From Heterohyrax brucei (lineage: Eukaryota; Chordata; Mammalia; Hyracoidea; Procaviidae): DNA of 64,000 bases. Positions 11,411 to 23,500 of the stretch are shown here, piece by piece (within the stretch, counting starts at the first letter, position 1; each line of letters begins with the position of its first letter). A program made the translations under genes and the position numbers. A model generated the notes under the pieces. It was not told the DNA's origin and did not search any database. It saw only the letters and a list, made by a program, of their open reading frames with translations. The DNA is taken from NCBI GenBank assembly GCA_028571685.1, contig CM053162.1:47402851-47466850 (forward strand), read 5' to 3'.

Positions 11411-12771
11411 GATGTGAAATCTGAGTGGAAAGACGGAAGCAAAGTGTGTGTCCCCAAAAGCATACTTAACCAAGCCCAGACATGTTCTGCTTCGGGGTCC
11501 CCTGTTATATAATAAGCTGTTCTTGTGTCAGATAGGTGGCAGAGAAACTTCCATTTCAGGCTGTAGATTAACTGCATGCTGCCAGGGGAAGGTGTCACCT
11601 GTCTAATTCTTGTCACGACTGTACTGCTCCATCCTGAACACGAGAAACATGGAAGAGGGAACTTCAGGTAAACCGTTTATCACCAAATAACCCTCACTGT
11701 CTGGATTATCCCAAAGCAACAGCACCTGGAGCCTGAAAAACAACCACAGAATCTTTAAGCTCACAAAGGACCCTTTTCTGGGTAAGAATGTCTGGCCAAT
11801 GACGGATCTGCAACAAAGGGCAGGAGGTGGGAGTGGGGGAGAGACAGGACCAGATGTCCAACACAAAGAAACTTAAAAGAAAAATGGAAGTTTCCTATAC
11901 AAGCCATGCCAATCTTGTTATACCAAGGGGGGGCCCTGATGGAAAAATAGTTTCAAGTAGGACTGCTGGGAAACAGATCAAGTCTCACGATGGCACAGGG
12001 GAGATGAGGCTGTCTCAGCCAGTCTGTTGAACAGGGATTCTGCAATAGTGTGGCTGGGTTTGGGGATTGTTTTCATTCTTTGCCAAGTCTGTGTCTACCT
12101 GTCCTTGGTCTAAAAACTTGATAGCTGTGTAATTCCTGAGAGAGGGTAATCCTGACTGTATCTGGAGTTAACCCGTAAGAGTGGCATGATAAAGACTTAA
12201 AGCAAAGAGCTACCATAAAAAATGCTCATTATATGACCAGCTGGTCAGCTCTCCTTCCCACCCTTTAGCTGAAACAGCACCTGCTGGCTTAGAAGTACAT
12301 GCAGTTCTCAGACTAATGTGCCCAAACCGACACCCTTCCTGTCCTGGCATCCACCTACCCCCCAGGAGACCTGCATATCAAGTATTACTTCCTGCTGTCT
12401 ATGACCACATTGCCTTGACAGTTACCATCAAAAGCAAACACATGGGGAGAACAGAAGGCGCTGGAGGAGGGGAGGAAGAGCAAGCATAGGTAATGTTTCA
12501 TAAGCTTTTTCACTGGTGCCCCGGTGCAAAAACTGTTGCAAGTGACATTTCATCTGAGGGCTCATCTCTCTCCCAGGATGGCAAGCTAGACGGGGGACTC
12601 TCCTGTCACTAAAACTTGAAGCATGGAAGCCATGCCCCAAGACCATTCATTACCTGCCATCTGCAGGTAAGCCACACAGGAACGGGGTTTTAGGAAACCT
12701 TGTCTAACCCAACTTGGTACATGGTGTAACCAACGCTAGGAACCTGTGCAGTGTTGACAGTTTAGTGGCTA
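11411..12771. other. Non-coding stretch, no gene recognised
   Basis: No repeat family or exon could be assigned. Open frames are short and overlap on opposite strands. Confidence 0.45.
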
Positions 12772-12929
12772 TCTAACCCTCTACTGTCAAGTTGGGTCTG
12801 ACTCATAGCAACCCTTGAGGTTAGAGCAGAACTGCCCCATAGAGTTTCCAAGGAGCACCTGGTGGATTTGAACTGCCAATCTTTTGGTTAGCTGATGTAG
12901 CAATCAACCCACTACACTATCTGGGTTTC
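12772..12929 (-). mobile_element. AfroSINE, antisense
   Basis: A full-length copy, from 'ctactgtcaagttgggtctg' to 'ctatctgggtttcc'. Confidence 0.9.
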
Positions 12930-13124
12930 CTGAGTGACCACACGGACCACCATTATCTGAATTGGTTAAGTTTTCACTATCTGAGGGTTCAACAACTGAA
13001 CAACAATTGTCATGAAAGCTTAACCAAACACCCAAGCAGCATGGGAACCAAGTCTAACTAACATCTCCTTGAGACAGGCAAGGTGTGTGACTTCAGGTTA
13101 AGTCACTCAATCTCTGGATACTGC

Positions 13125-13640
13125 TTTTTTTTTTTTTTGTTAACATTTTATCAGTGTTTAAGTGAAAGTTTACAGAACAAATAAGTTTCCCGTTCAATAA
13201 TATATATACAGCTTGTTCCCTGACAGTGGCTGCGAACCCCTGAATGTGTCAGCACTCTCCCTCGTTTCTCCCTGGGTTCCCAGTGACCACTCACCCAGCT
13301 GTCTGGCCCCTATCATCATTCTGAACTTTGCTTTTGGGCAAATGCTGCCCTTAGGTGTCATACCGTTGACTGTTCTGAGGTGGACACTCCTCACTGGTGT
13401 TACTGTTCATTTTATGGGCCTGTTACTTGTTGTGGGGCTCTAATACGGTCTCGGGGAGTGACTTCTGTTCCAAGTATGAAGAGTGTGTAAGAGCCACAGT
13501 CCTGGGTTTCCACTAGGCACTGCTGAGTCTGAATTTTGTTCTTCATGACCTACTGTGTGGTCCCAGTCAGGGTGGGTTGTTGGTAGTGTTATAAGGGGCT
13601 ATCAAGTTCTTCTGGTCTCAGGCTAATGCACACTGTAATT
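13125..13640 (-). mobile_element. Family A retroposon, antisense
   Basis: It opens with a poly(T) run and 'gtgtttaagtgaaagtttac', the complement of the family 3' end. It continues through 'gttcccagtgaccactcacc' to about 13,640. This is one of the longer copies in the window. Confidence 0.7.
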
Positions 13641-14094
13641 TCTTTACATGTAGAAGGGGAGAGCTCAACTAGTATTTTCCTAAAATCTTTTCCTGTTCTA
13701 AAATCTTACAATCAAGTTGCAAACCACTTTATTCTGTTAAGAAAGAGCAATGCATTACCGCTTCATTTAGGACACCCTGAATGGACAAGTGCCGTGTGTT
13801 TCTGCGGGAGTCACAATATGACAGATATCCTGAAACAATAGTACTAGAGACAGACAAACCTTGCTTGGATTAGTTCTAGACCGTGAATTTGACTTCCAGA
13901 ACACATTGGTTAATTTTGTTCTCAAGGTCACAGGCCCCTGACCATCTTCCAGCACACCAGCAACTCCTCTGGAACAAAGGTTTCTGTAGAAATGCCCACT
14001 GCAGTTAATTAATCCCCAAGATAAAAGTCCTGTCCACACATATCACAGCCACACTTGTTAGTGGTCTTCCTGATACAGCCTACTCTGTAGCTAC

Positions 14095-14460
14095 CACCTA
14101 ATCTATTTTTTTTAAAAAACTGTGCTTCAGGTGGAAGTTCATAGCTCCAGTTCATTCCTCATACAAAAAGTTATACATATATTATTGTGACCCTAGTTGC
14201 AATCCCCATGTGACAGCATACTCTGGCTTCCCACCCCACAATTCCTGTGTCCACTTATCCAGCTCCTCTCCCTTTCTGTCCTCTCATCTTGGCCTTGGAC
14301 AGGAGCTGCCCAGTTAGTCTCACACTATCTATCCAAACTAAGAAGTGTATTCTCCATGTATATTAGTTTATGTTTTATAGTCCAGCCTAATCTTCATCTC
14401 AAGAGTTAATTCTGGGTTAACAGGGAGTCCAGGGGACCCAGTCTGATTTTCCTAGTGTAT
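14095..14460 (-). mobile_element. Family A retroposon, antisense
   Basis: 'attcctgtgtccacttatcc', 'ggacaggagctgcccagtta' and 'gttttatagtccagcctaat' follow in the same order as in the copy at 46.5 kb. Confidence 0.75.
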
Positions 14461-15266
14461 CACCTCATCATCTTTTTGCTTCAGAACCTTAAACAGCATC
14501 AGGACCTGCTGACTGAGGATTTAATTTGCTGTATACACTTTCATCTAAAACACAATAATGAATTGGGGGCGGGGAGGGGGGAAATACTGGGCTCAAGAAA
14601 AAAACCTTAAATAACTCTCTTTCTAAAGAACAAAAGTCAAATACCCAATACAGTCACAGGACACTCATTATCCTCCCAAATTTCGTTCTCTAAGTTCCCT
14701 CAACCATAAACTTGGTGCTGGACTCTGCCTTGAAAAGGTGCCGCCGTCCACATCCTGCCGAGGCTCAGCTCACCCCCTCGCTCCCAAATATCCCTCTCTA
14801 ACCTTCATCTGAGACCTCTGAAATTTAACTCTCGTCCCATTTTGCTAAATGTGAACTCTCCCCTGGCTGGTGTAGCAATGGGTATTTTAACTTATTCTCT
14901 GTTATTTTTCTCTATTTTTAATAAAGGATACATTTATAAACAGGAATAAAAGTTCTTTAAAAAAAACAAAAGATGAACTCTGTGCAATACTGGGACCTGC
15001 TTACTAGATCATCTGTAGTGAACAAGCTCACATTTTCTTACCACATCAAAGATTCTGGTTCTAGCTCTGGCTAGCAGCTGTCTTTCTCCCAAACTCACAG
15101 CACTTTTCCTACAGAATCAAAGTCTGTTTTCACATGTACAGTCCCTGACAGAAGTGGTTGACCCAGCAGGCTAGGTAAGCACAGACTTACCTATGCTTAT
15201 GTACTAATCTCTTACAAAACCCCTCTGACACTGTTCACTATGTGACACTTCAAATGAACTCTGAGC
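14461..15266. other. Non-coding stretch, no gene recognised
   Basis: Nothing is assignable apart from A-rich runs. Confidence 0.4.
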
Positions 15267-15556
15267 AGTGATTTCCAACTTTCCAAGTACAAAGATTCAA
15301 AGGGAAAAAAGGCAGGGCCCCCTCCCCCAGAAACTGTGGTGGTGTTTCTCAATAATTGTGAATTGACAAAAATACACAACAAAACATCTACTGTCAATTC
15401 AACAGCATTTTAATAAACTCATATTTTGTTAATCTATAAATGCAACAAGGTACACTGAGAGAATACTACATGTATTTGGGTGGGTGCATTGTTCACAAAC
15501 AATACTTGATAGTGGATGTGGGTTCCCAGCCACTTGTTTGGGAACCACTGGGTGGT
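15267..15556. mobile_element. hAT (Charlie-like) MITE
   Basis: The ends are inverted: 'cagtgatttccaactttcca' on the left against the complement of 'gtttgggaaccactg' on the right. The length is about 290 bp and no transposase is present. Confidence 0.6.
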
Positions 15557-15654
15557 GACATCATTTCAAGTCATGATGATGAGGTACTTAATTGCTGGGG
15601 AGGGTCCCTAAGTCTCTTATCCACCTTCCTCTGAAAGAAAAATACTAACAGGGT

Positions 15655-15832
15655 ATGGGAACCCTGATGGTACAGGGGGTTAAGCGCTACACCTGCTAAC
15701 CAAAAGGCAGTCAGTTCAAATCCACCAGGCGCTCTTTGGAAAATCGATGGGGCAGTTCTACTCTGACCTCTAGGGTCACTATGACTTGTACCCTACTGAA
15801 CAGCATTTGTTGTTGTTGTTGTTTTTAAAGAA
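15655..15832 (+). mobile_element. AfroSINE
   Basis: The head is 'gggaaccctgatggtacagg' and the B-box-like segment is 'cagttcaaatccacc'. It ends in a short GTT repeat tail. Confidence 0.9.
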
Positions 15833-16084
15833 AGCATAACTAGAGAGGGTCTACAGTCGGCTCAACCGACATCTCCCAGTGCATCCACCTCCATGTTGGA
15901 ACTGTCACCACCAGGGAGTTAGTATTTTTAGTACTTCTTTTATGCAGGAAAAAACAGGGTGTCTCTAACTTCCATCTTCTGGCCTATTCTTGGCTTTCCT
16001 AGCAATGCGGCCTCAGGTAGTACACTACCTTCCAATTCATATTCCAGTCTCTTCCTCATCTTTCACCAGGAATTATCTCTAAAG

Positions 16085-16460
16085 AGGGAGCACTGACAGG
16101 TGATGGATCATTTGCATTTTAACCCTATTCAAATTTGGGTAAATGGTTTAATATGCATGCTAATATTCCATCATTATTCCAATTAAGGAAACTATTATGT
16201 TAAAGTGTTTAATCAGGAGAATTAAGGAGAACTCAGACACCTAAAATTAACCTCTAATAGTCTTGACATTCACTTCATTTAAGTGCAATTTGCCAAGCTA
16301 TTCGCAACTCCTCAATTGTGACTTCTGCTTAGGCGCGTGGGGATTCCTGATAAGACCTAAAAGCAATTCATTTCCTAACTAGATTGACATCTGATAGAAT
16401 GAACTAAAAAGGCTGCAATTTAAATACAATTACATCCCCAAGCAGTCACATTCCAGGGGA
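16085..16460. promoter_or_regulatory. Candidate conserved non-coding element
   Basis: This AT-rich, repeat-free block has an octamer-like 'atttgcat', several TAAT/ATTA cores ('ccaattaagg', 'cctctaatag', 'ttaatcagg') and 'gacctaaaagcaattcatt'. It resembles developmental enhancers. No open frame of note. Function is inference only. Confidence 0.35.
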
Positions 16461-17019
16461 CTTAAACATCCTCATCTTGATCCCAGTAACAACAATGCTA
16501 TTCCCATCAGAAACAACACAACCACTTCCTCTTTCTCTGACCTTCTCTGTTTAATTACTTCCTGTGATTTCTTCTAGTGCTGAGACGGCCTAGGGCGGCA
16601 AGCTTTTTCAAAATAGGACTGATTTGTGTGGCAGGCACAGGATGCCAGCTGACCATCAGACACACATACAATGCTGGGTCTTCACACCTGTTTCCAAGCA
16701 ATGGATCTCCTGGGCTTCCTGGCATTCACCAAGAGCTTTTCCAAGCCATAAGAGAAGAAAAATGCCTTTCAGCACACTCCCCTCCAAAGTGAAGCCGTAC
16801 CTCAAAGCTGGAAGTTCTGCCAGGGCTGAGGGAGGGCAGGAGACTGCTATCTCTCACTGTATAAAGCACTATCTTCTTGTCCAATGAGCTTTGTCAACAA
16901 GCAGATCCCAAACGTAATATATGTGAAGTCATCCTTCTTTAAAGGTCTGGACAATGAAAAGCACACCTGGTAACTGCACAGACTGGCCAGTATCATGACT
17001 ACAGATAAGCCCCTGCTGC
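16461..17019. other. Non-coding stretch, no gene recognised
   Basis: Two overlapping + strand frames occur here (16,577-16,792 and 16,624-16,887). Neither has a recognisable motif or exon boundary support. Confidence 0.4.
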
Positions 17020-17112
17020 TTTAAGGACCAGCACCACCTGAGAGTTTGCTAAAAATGTAAAACATCAGACCCTTACTGAGTCAGAATCTTCATTTCTGAA
17101 GACTCCTCAGAT
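17020..17112. mobile_element. MER5-like hAT fragment
   Basis: 'aggaccagcaccacctgaga' and 'actgagtcagaatcttcatt' mark it. Confidence 0.6.
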
Positions 17113-17164
17113 GACCCCTGTGCACATTTAACTCTGGAAAACATGGATACAGGACCATCCTATC

Positions 17165-17372
17165 AAAATAACCAGCCGTTGGAGGGTCCATTCTGACTCA
17201 TGTCACTCTCAGGTGGCCAGAGGAGAACTGTGCTCCAGAGGGTTTTCAACGGCTGATTTTTCAGAAGCTGATTAACAAGCCTTTCTTCTGAGGTGCCCCT
17301 GGGTGGACCTGAACTGCCAACCTTTTGGTTAGCAGCCTAGCATGTTAATAGCTTGCACCACCCAGCAACTCC
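17165..17372 (-). mobile_element. AfroSINE, longer subtype, antisense
   Basis: It starts with a degraded tail and ends with a clear head complement ('aaccttttggttagcagcct'). Confidence 0.75.
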
Positions 17373-17590
17373 TCATTCAAACCAAACTCATGGTTGCCCA
17401 GTGATCGTGACACACAGTGACCTCAGAGGGCAGGGCAGATCTGCCTCATAGGCTGCAAGTAATCCTTACAGAAGCAGGACTGCCACAGCGTACTGTCATG
17501 GTGTTCTCCCACGGCGCGGCTGGTGGCTCCCCCAGCGAGCTTTCCGTCGGCCGCCTAGCTCTTGAACCCAGTGCACCAACACTCCTCCGT
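17373..17590 (-). mobile_element. AfroSINE, longer subtype, antisense
   Basis: It directly abuts the previous copy. It contains 'aatccttacagaagcaggac', the subtype insert, and is rich in CpG in its last third. Confidence 0.65.
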
Positions 17591-17756
17591 CCCACGACAG
17601 CCAGGCTTCAGTGCATGCCCAGGTGAACACAGGGCTTTGTTTGCCCTCTCCATCGGGCGAGGGAGGTGGGGGGTTCCCTTTCCAAAAGAAGTATTTGTAG
17701 ATCTGCCATTCTGTTGTGTATGTCAGTGCAGAAAAGGCCTTCCAGTCCACAGAATT

Positions 17757-17900
17757 TTAAAACCCAAACCAAACTTGTTGTTGGACAATCAACTCTGATT
17801 CACAGTGACCCTACAGGACAGAAGAGAACTGTCGTGTAGGGTTTCCATCCAATGAGAGGTTAGTGTATTTGAACTCTTAACCACTGCACCACCAGGGCCA
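17757..17900 (-). mobile_element. AfroSINE, antisense
   Basis: It runs from 'gttgttggacaatcaactct' to 'ccactgcaccaccagggcc'. A short internal deletion removed the 'aaccttttggttagc' part. Confidence 0.8.
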
Positions 17901-17916
17901 GGCAGGATCCTAACAA

Positions 17917-18080
17917 CCCAAAACCCAAATCCACTGCCGTTCAACCAACTCGAACTTGGAGAGACTCTTAGTCACAGTAGAACTGTGCCATCGAGCTTCC
18001 ACGGTGAGCCTGGCAGATAGGAACTGCCAATCTGCAGTGAGCAGATGGAGCACTCAACCACTGTGCCACCAGGGTTTCCA
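17917..18080 (-). mobile_element. AfroSINE, antisense
   Basis: It is the fourth copy in a row, running from 'aaatccactgccgttcaacc' to 'gtgccaccagggtttcc'. The four lie within 920 bp and point the same way. Confidence 0.85.
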
Positions 18081-18340
18081 GAGGACTTTAAGTGGGTCCT
18101 AATTTCATCAGCCCAGTAGCTGTGTAAGTCAAGTGCAGCACACGTCATCATTTTTTTATAAGGAGAAAAACTGAGGGTCCTTGAGGTTTTAGTGGCGTTT
18201 TTAAGATATAAAGAATTTGACATCAAAGACCCTGGCAAAAGAACAAATCCTGCCCTGTTACCTCAGGTAAGACACTTTCTGCAGCTGCAGTATGCCCATG
18301 CATAACCCAGACATGCCCCAGCCACATGTGAGGACACACA

Positions 18341-18366
18341 CTCTCTCTCTCTCTCCCCCCTCTCTC
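18341..18366. repeat. (CT)n run
   Basis: A short pyrimidine dinucleotide tract. Confidence 0.85.
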
Positions 18367-18599
18367 AAAACAACTTTAAAGAACTTGTCCAGGGATTCTA
18401 GCAAAGGCATGCGGCTCCTTTAAAGCTCTGGATAAGGAGCCCGTCTCACCTCCCTCCCCCCAGGGCATTTATAGCCTGCAGCTTCAGCAGGTACCCAGAG
18501 ATAGAAGGGGAAGAAAAAGCAAACAACTCTAGCAACTAGTCACCAGGAGGAAGGTGTCCTCACCCCTTGAGGGCACACACCAAGTGCCTAGCACAATCC

Positions 18600-18890
18600 A
18601 GGAGACTTGGTGGCCTGGGGGTTAAAAGGTACAGCTGCTCACCAAACAAAAGGCCAGCAGTTTAAATCCACCATGTACTCCTTGTAAACCCCGTGAGCCT
18701 GCCTCAGTAGTACAAACAGTTAACACCCTGGTCTACCCACCAGAAGGGCTGTTGGCCTAATACCCAAGCACAGGCACTTCAGAAGAAAAAATTGGCAATC
18801 TGCTTCTGAAACTTCATGGTAAGGAAAACTCTACGGAATACAGTTCTGCTCTGCAACATGTGAGGTCACGATAACACGTATGGACTTGCC
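18600..18890 (+). mobile_element. Two AfroSINE pieces in tandem
   Basis: A head-only piece at 18,600-18,692 ('gctgctcaccaaacaaaagg') runs into a longer-subtype copy at 18,693-18,890 with 'ttggcaatctgcttctgaaa' and 'gtgaggtcacgata'. Confidence 0.7.
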
Positions 18891-18987
18891 TTTGTTGTTT
18901 TTTTAGCATCCCAAAATGAAAGCTCCCTGGGGACTGGGACTTTATGCAAGTGAGCAACTAAGCCACAGCTCAGGCTAAGGTCTAGGG

Positions 18988-19032
18988 GTGTGTGTGTGTG
19001 TGTGTGTGTGCGTGCGTGTGTGTGCGTGTGTG
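18988..19032. repeat. (TG)n microsatellite
   Basis: About 45 bases of TG with a few CG interruptions. Confidence 0.95.
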
Positions 19033-19189
19033 CAATAAGTGAGGAGATGTTAGACACGCAAGGGTTCCTTTCCTCTTCCCTCGCCTCTACTGTTATTTTA
19101 TCAAAAAAAATTTTATACACGGTTTTACAGTGGGGACCCAAACTGCACACTCAAAGTCTACCAAACTCCAAAATGATACCTGTAATGTG

Positions 19190-19385
19190 CTGTTATGTGC
19201 TTATCAGATGATTCTGACTCACAGGAACCCTGTGTGACGGAGCTGAACTGCCCACAGCGTTTCCAAGACCTTCAGTCTTTACCCAAGCAGACAGCCCCAT
19301 CTTTCTCCTAAGAAGCTAGTGAATTCAAACTGCTGACCTATCAGTTAGTAGCCGAGCACTTAACCACTGCACCACCAGGGCTCCT
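19190..19385 (-). mobile_element. AfroSINE, longer subtype, antisense
   Basis: 'agatgattctgactcacagg' at the left, 'ccccatctttctcctaagaa' in the middle and 'gcaccaccagggctcc' at the right. Confidence 0.88.
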
Positions 19386-19734
19386 TCCTGTAATCTAGAC
19401 ACTCCTCCAAAATTCTTTAGCATAGAAGATAGCTGAGACAGGCAGGAAGGACCTCAATGCTGGTTTACAAACAGCCGACTTTTGTTCTGAAATATGTCCA
19501 CAGACATTAATGAGAAGGCTGTCAGGGCCCAGAGGTGAGACGTGGATATAGAGCACATCACTGCAGCTGAGAGCTCCCTCTGGGGTTTTTGAGTCTGAGA
19601 AAAATTACAGACTTGATTTTACCTATTAAGCAACAGAGAGAAACTTAATAACTATATTAAGATTGTACTCAACACTCAGGCAACTTTAAAAAAGTATGGT
19701 GCAATTAATTACTTTGTGTATGGCCTTTCTGGTC

Positions 19735-20040
19735 ACAGTCTTGTAACTCCTACCCAGGTGACTGGGTGAGGTTGTGTGACGGGGCAACTGTGGCCTACCA
19801 AGGGTACTGGTGAGTTTTGTCTTAGAGAGACAGGAGAGGCCCAGCACCAGGGACAGGTGTGCTGCAAGCCCCCTAGAGGAGGAAGAAGTGTATCCTGGAG
19901 TGTTCTGAGTTTGAATTGTAACTATTACAACTATTGTAACACTTACTTCCCTAATAAACCCCAGAATTGTGAGTATGGTCTGAGAATTCTCTGTGGTACT
20001 GCAACAAATTATCTAACCCAGCAGAGAAGCAGATAGTACT
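19735..20040 (+). mobile_element. Possible old LTR fragment
   Basis: 'cctaataaaccccagaattg' followed by 'caaattatctaacccagcag' looks like the polyadenylation region of an old mammalian LTR. There is no clean TG...CA boundary. Family and class are not assigned. Confidence 0.3.
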
Positions 20041-20907
20041 CTGGAAGGGTGGGCTAGAGTCAGAATTGGACCAGATGACAGAGAAAGGAGGTGTGTCTGG
20101 CCTCCACCTGCTGGGAGTTCCCAGCCCTTGTGGGGCTGAAGGAGGTCCAACACTGCCTCTACCACATTTTTACAAAAAGTCTGTAAAGGTGAGCAGAACT
20201 ACTGGGATGTTGATGACAAAATTCTATCTGGGGTCCAGTACTACATCTGTATTTCCACTCCCTCATCTACTTTATTCCTTCGCTGGAAATATAAAACGAA
20301 AACCCCAACAGGGCATGCAAGTAGACAGAACAAGTCCTAAGCCAACTTACTTCTAAGAGAACCCTCAGCCTAACCTCTCGTTTTATCAACTGTTTGAACG
20401 CTGTTAGTAACGTGGTTTCTAAACCACAAATGAGAAGAGGGGCAGGGAGAGTAAGGGAGCCAAGGATCCCATCACAGGCAGGCACACCGCCAGTGAGAGG
20501 ATGAGCTACTAAAAGACATAAGCCTCAAAAGCACAGCTGACTGGGCTCGCTGAGTAAAGAGTCCAAGAGTCAGCTGGCGATTACAAATATTCTAACACAA
20601 GAAATAAGGTACTACTCCACAGGAACCTAGAAGAACAGTACTGGGAAGGCCAGGAGAAACTGCAGAACGTATCTCTGTGGCTCCAATTCTCCCCTACAAA
20701 CTCCTCAAGGAGCCTGGAGTAGGTCATTTGAACTCTGTTAGGTATAAAGTGAGAATTTCATTGTGAGGTTACGGCAGTTCCTGGATGCTCTCTGCCTTAT
20801 TTGTAAAATCCTGAAAATAAGTTAAGACCTTGTTATGTGATTTCAGACACATGCCAGTGGAGGATGGCAGCACTGATTCTCAATTTGTCAACTGCTGTGC
20901 TGAGACC
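20041..20907. other. Non-coding stretch, no gene recognised
   Basis: There are no assignable repeats or exons. Confidence 0.4.
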
Positions 20908-21388
20908 AGAAAAGAGCTCTGGTGGTACAGAGATTGAGTGCCTCCCTGCTAAGCTGAAAGGCGGTGGTTCAAATCCACCATGCTCTGCAGAAGAGATGTG
21001 TGGCATTCTACTTCAGTTAAGATTATGGTCTTGGTAAAGAATGGACTAGACTTGGGGACACCCAGTGAGGCATGTGGTGTGTGTACTTTATGGCTTAGTA
21101 TATGCATGTATGAGGCTGCCATACTGTCTTCTTAGAGGGAAGAGGAGAGAAGGAGACAAGTATTGGTTGAGTGGATACTGCAGAGCAGATTTGCAGAGGT
21201 GGGTGCTCAGGGTTTTATATGGAAAATTGACTTGGATTGTAAATTTTCACTTACAATAAAAAAATTAGAAAACAAAAACAAACCAAAAACTCACATAGGT
21301 TGTAGTTTTGGAAATCCTATGGGGCAGTTCTACTGCCCTAAAGGGCTACTTGAAGTTAGAACAGACTTTGTGGCAATGAGTACTAAAA
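20908..21388 (+). mobile_element. AfroSINE split by a family A retroposon
   Basis: The head and middle lie at 20,908-21,036 ('gagctctggtggtacagaga', 'ggtggttcaaatccacc'). The tail lies at about 21,298-21,388 ('ggaaatcctatggggcag'). The stretches at the break ('gattatggtcttgg' and 'ggttgtagttttgg') are a diverged copy of each other and look like the target duplication of the inserted element. Confidence 0.7.
21037..21297 (+). mobile_element. Family A retroposon inserted in a SINE
   Basis: 'tactttatggcttagtatat' is followed by the family 3' end 'gtaaattttcacttacaata' and an A-rich tail. It postdates the host SINE. Confidence 0.75.
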
Positions 21389-21879
21389 CATGCTATCTCA
21401 TTTCCACTTTTTAATAACCTATTAAGCAGAGTGCAGGATGAACTGCATTTACACCAGCTTAGGGCTTCTGGGCTAGGAGACTTGCCAAGGTATCCTCGTC
21501 AGTAAGCACTGGAAATAGGAGTTAACCCCCAAACCCCATGGTTCACGTTTTTTTCTGGTACTATCACAGCAGCCTTCCCCCTAAATAGGAAGAAAGCAAC
21601 CTCTGAGTGTTTTGGGATGTAGACACCACATGAGTAACACTGTAACTTTCTACATAAGGTAAGATTATTTTCCAATAAATCAATATTTACTCCAACCAAC
21701 TAATAATCATTTACAGAGGGCCTATTATGCACTCAGCACTCTGCCAGGCCCTGGGAGTACGTCAAAAGCTCGTATTCTCACACCTAGAAGGACTGATGAA
21801 CCAAACTTCTCTCAACATCAGTCTGTATTCTCAGAGTGAGAGGCCAACACAAAATAAACAGCACTACCTGAACATACAA

Positions 21880-22083
21880 GGGTCCCTGTGGGCGGAACAA
21901 CTGACTTGCATTCAGCTACTACTCAAAAGGTTGGGGTCTGAATCCACCCAGTCTTGCTGTGAAGAAAGGCCTGGCAACCCCCTTACATACAAGGGACAGC
22001 CAACAAACCTCCATGGGGTTCAGTTACAATCTGTAACAGACGGGGTCACCATGGGTTGACATCAACTCCACAGCAACAGGCTT
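21880..22083 (+). mobile_element. AfroSINE, longer subtype
   Basis: 'cagctactactcaaaaggtt' in the head, 'gacggggtcaccatgggttg' in the tail. A poly(T) run follows. Confidence 0.8.
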
Positions 22084-23159
22084 TTTTTTTTTTTTAATTT
22101 GAAAAATCAGTATTATGGGCCATAATTAAACCAATGGAACAGAAAAATAAAAGAGATACTGATAACAAAATGACAAAGATGTCATTACCAGATGAACAAA
22201 GGCAACTTTAAAAATTAACCTTATAATTTAAGTCTCAGGCATTTATGAACAGACCATAGGGAATCTAGCTCAGAAAAACAACCAGATTTAAAGAATCCTT
22301 ATTTTGGTCTACTGAGAAGCCAAGGACATATATTTTGGAAGCTGCCTGTTTTGTCACTAATCTCTTCAACCACAAGTGTTAAAAGCTAAGGCAAAGTCAA
22401 AAATCTATTTTTTCACCTCTTCCTTTCTAAGTACTAGGAAGCCCTGGAATCAAAACAAAAATAAATTTCAACTCCCTTTGACAGTGCCATACATAACAAC
22501 TGACAAAGTATTAAAAATTTGACCACAATTTAGTATCCAGCAACAGGCTGCATATTTTGGATAAAGGTTACCTGAGAAAGGAAATTTGGTACACAGTTAC
22601 AAAGCAGTTGGTACTTATTGTACTGAACTGCTCCTCTGCAGTCAGTATCAAGTACTCTATTAAGACTCTGGGCTGACTTCCTTTCCACGACACGGGATGC
22701 ATGTCAAGCTGTGATAATAATCCTTCATCCAGGGCATGTGTACAGAAAACACATTTTGCACCACAGTGCCTATTAATTCCACTTCGAAGTCACTAAAAGC
22801 CCTGGAAAATACCTAAGAAGCACCATCAATAGGTTTTAGTTTGAAAAATTGGTTACAAAGAAACATTTATAAGTTAAAGAGATTACAGCATGAGTTAGTC
22901 TTAAAAAAAAAAAAAAAGCCAAATTTACTTAAAACAAGCCAAAACAAACTAGCATGTACAATTGCACACACACGCTCAACTTCCTGTTCAGCCTCCATTA
23001 TCATCTTGTTCAATTTCTTAGGATTTTGCAGTTAGGTTGTGTATATGTATTTGGCCCAGAAATATGGAACCACGCCAATACTGGAGCTCATCACACAGCC
23101 GCCTCCAACTCAAATGTTAGGACTGCATGAGAACACTGCAGCTACTGCAGACGGTGAAT
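22084..23159. other. Non-coding stretch, no gene recognised
   Basis: Repeat-free as far as I can see and moderately AT-rich, with an A15-like run near 22,903. No exon is supported. Confidence 0.4.
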
Positions 23160-23325
23160 ACAGGCAGTTCCTGGGTTGCCAATGAGATCTCTTCCTAGGT
23201 GTGTCTTTAAGTCAAATTTGGAGGTAAAGTGGAACAGGTGCATAGGGTTCTTATTCAGCCTTACCTTAGGGAGTCAGCATCGACTTGATGGCATCGGGTT
23301 GGGTATGGTTTGCTTTAACACAAGA
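23160..23325 (+). mobile_element. Degraded AfroSINE tail region
   Basis: Only 'gtcagcatcgacttgatggc' near 23,275 is clearly SINE-derived. The left part is uncertain. Confidence 0.4.
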
Positions 23326-23326
23326 A

Positions 23327-23500
23327 GGAGCGCTGGTGGTCCAGTGGTTAAAGCAGCCATTAACAGAGAAGGTAGCATTCTGAAACAACCAGTGGCTCCA
23401 CTGGAGCAAGATGTGGCAGTCTGCTGCCACAGAGATTTACAGCTTTGAAAACCCTATGGGGTCACTCTGAGTCACAATCCATTCCATGGCAGGGAACGGA
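23327..23500 (+). mobile_element. AfroSINE, longer subtype
   Basis: It runs from 'ggagcgctggtggtccagtg' through 'gatgtggcagtctgctgcca' to 'tggggtcactctgagtcaca'. Confidence 0.85.
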
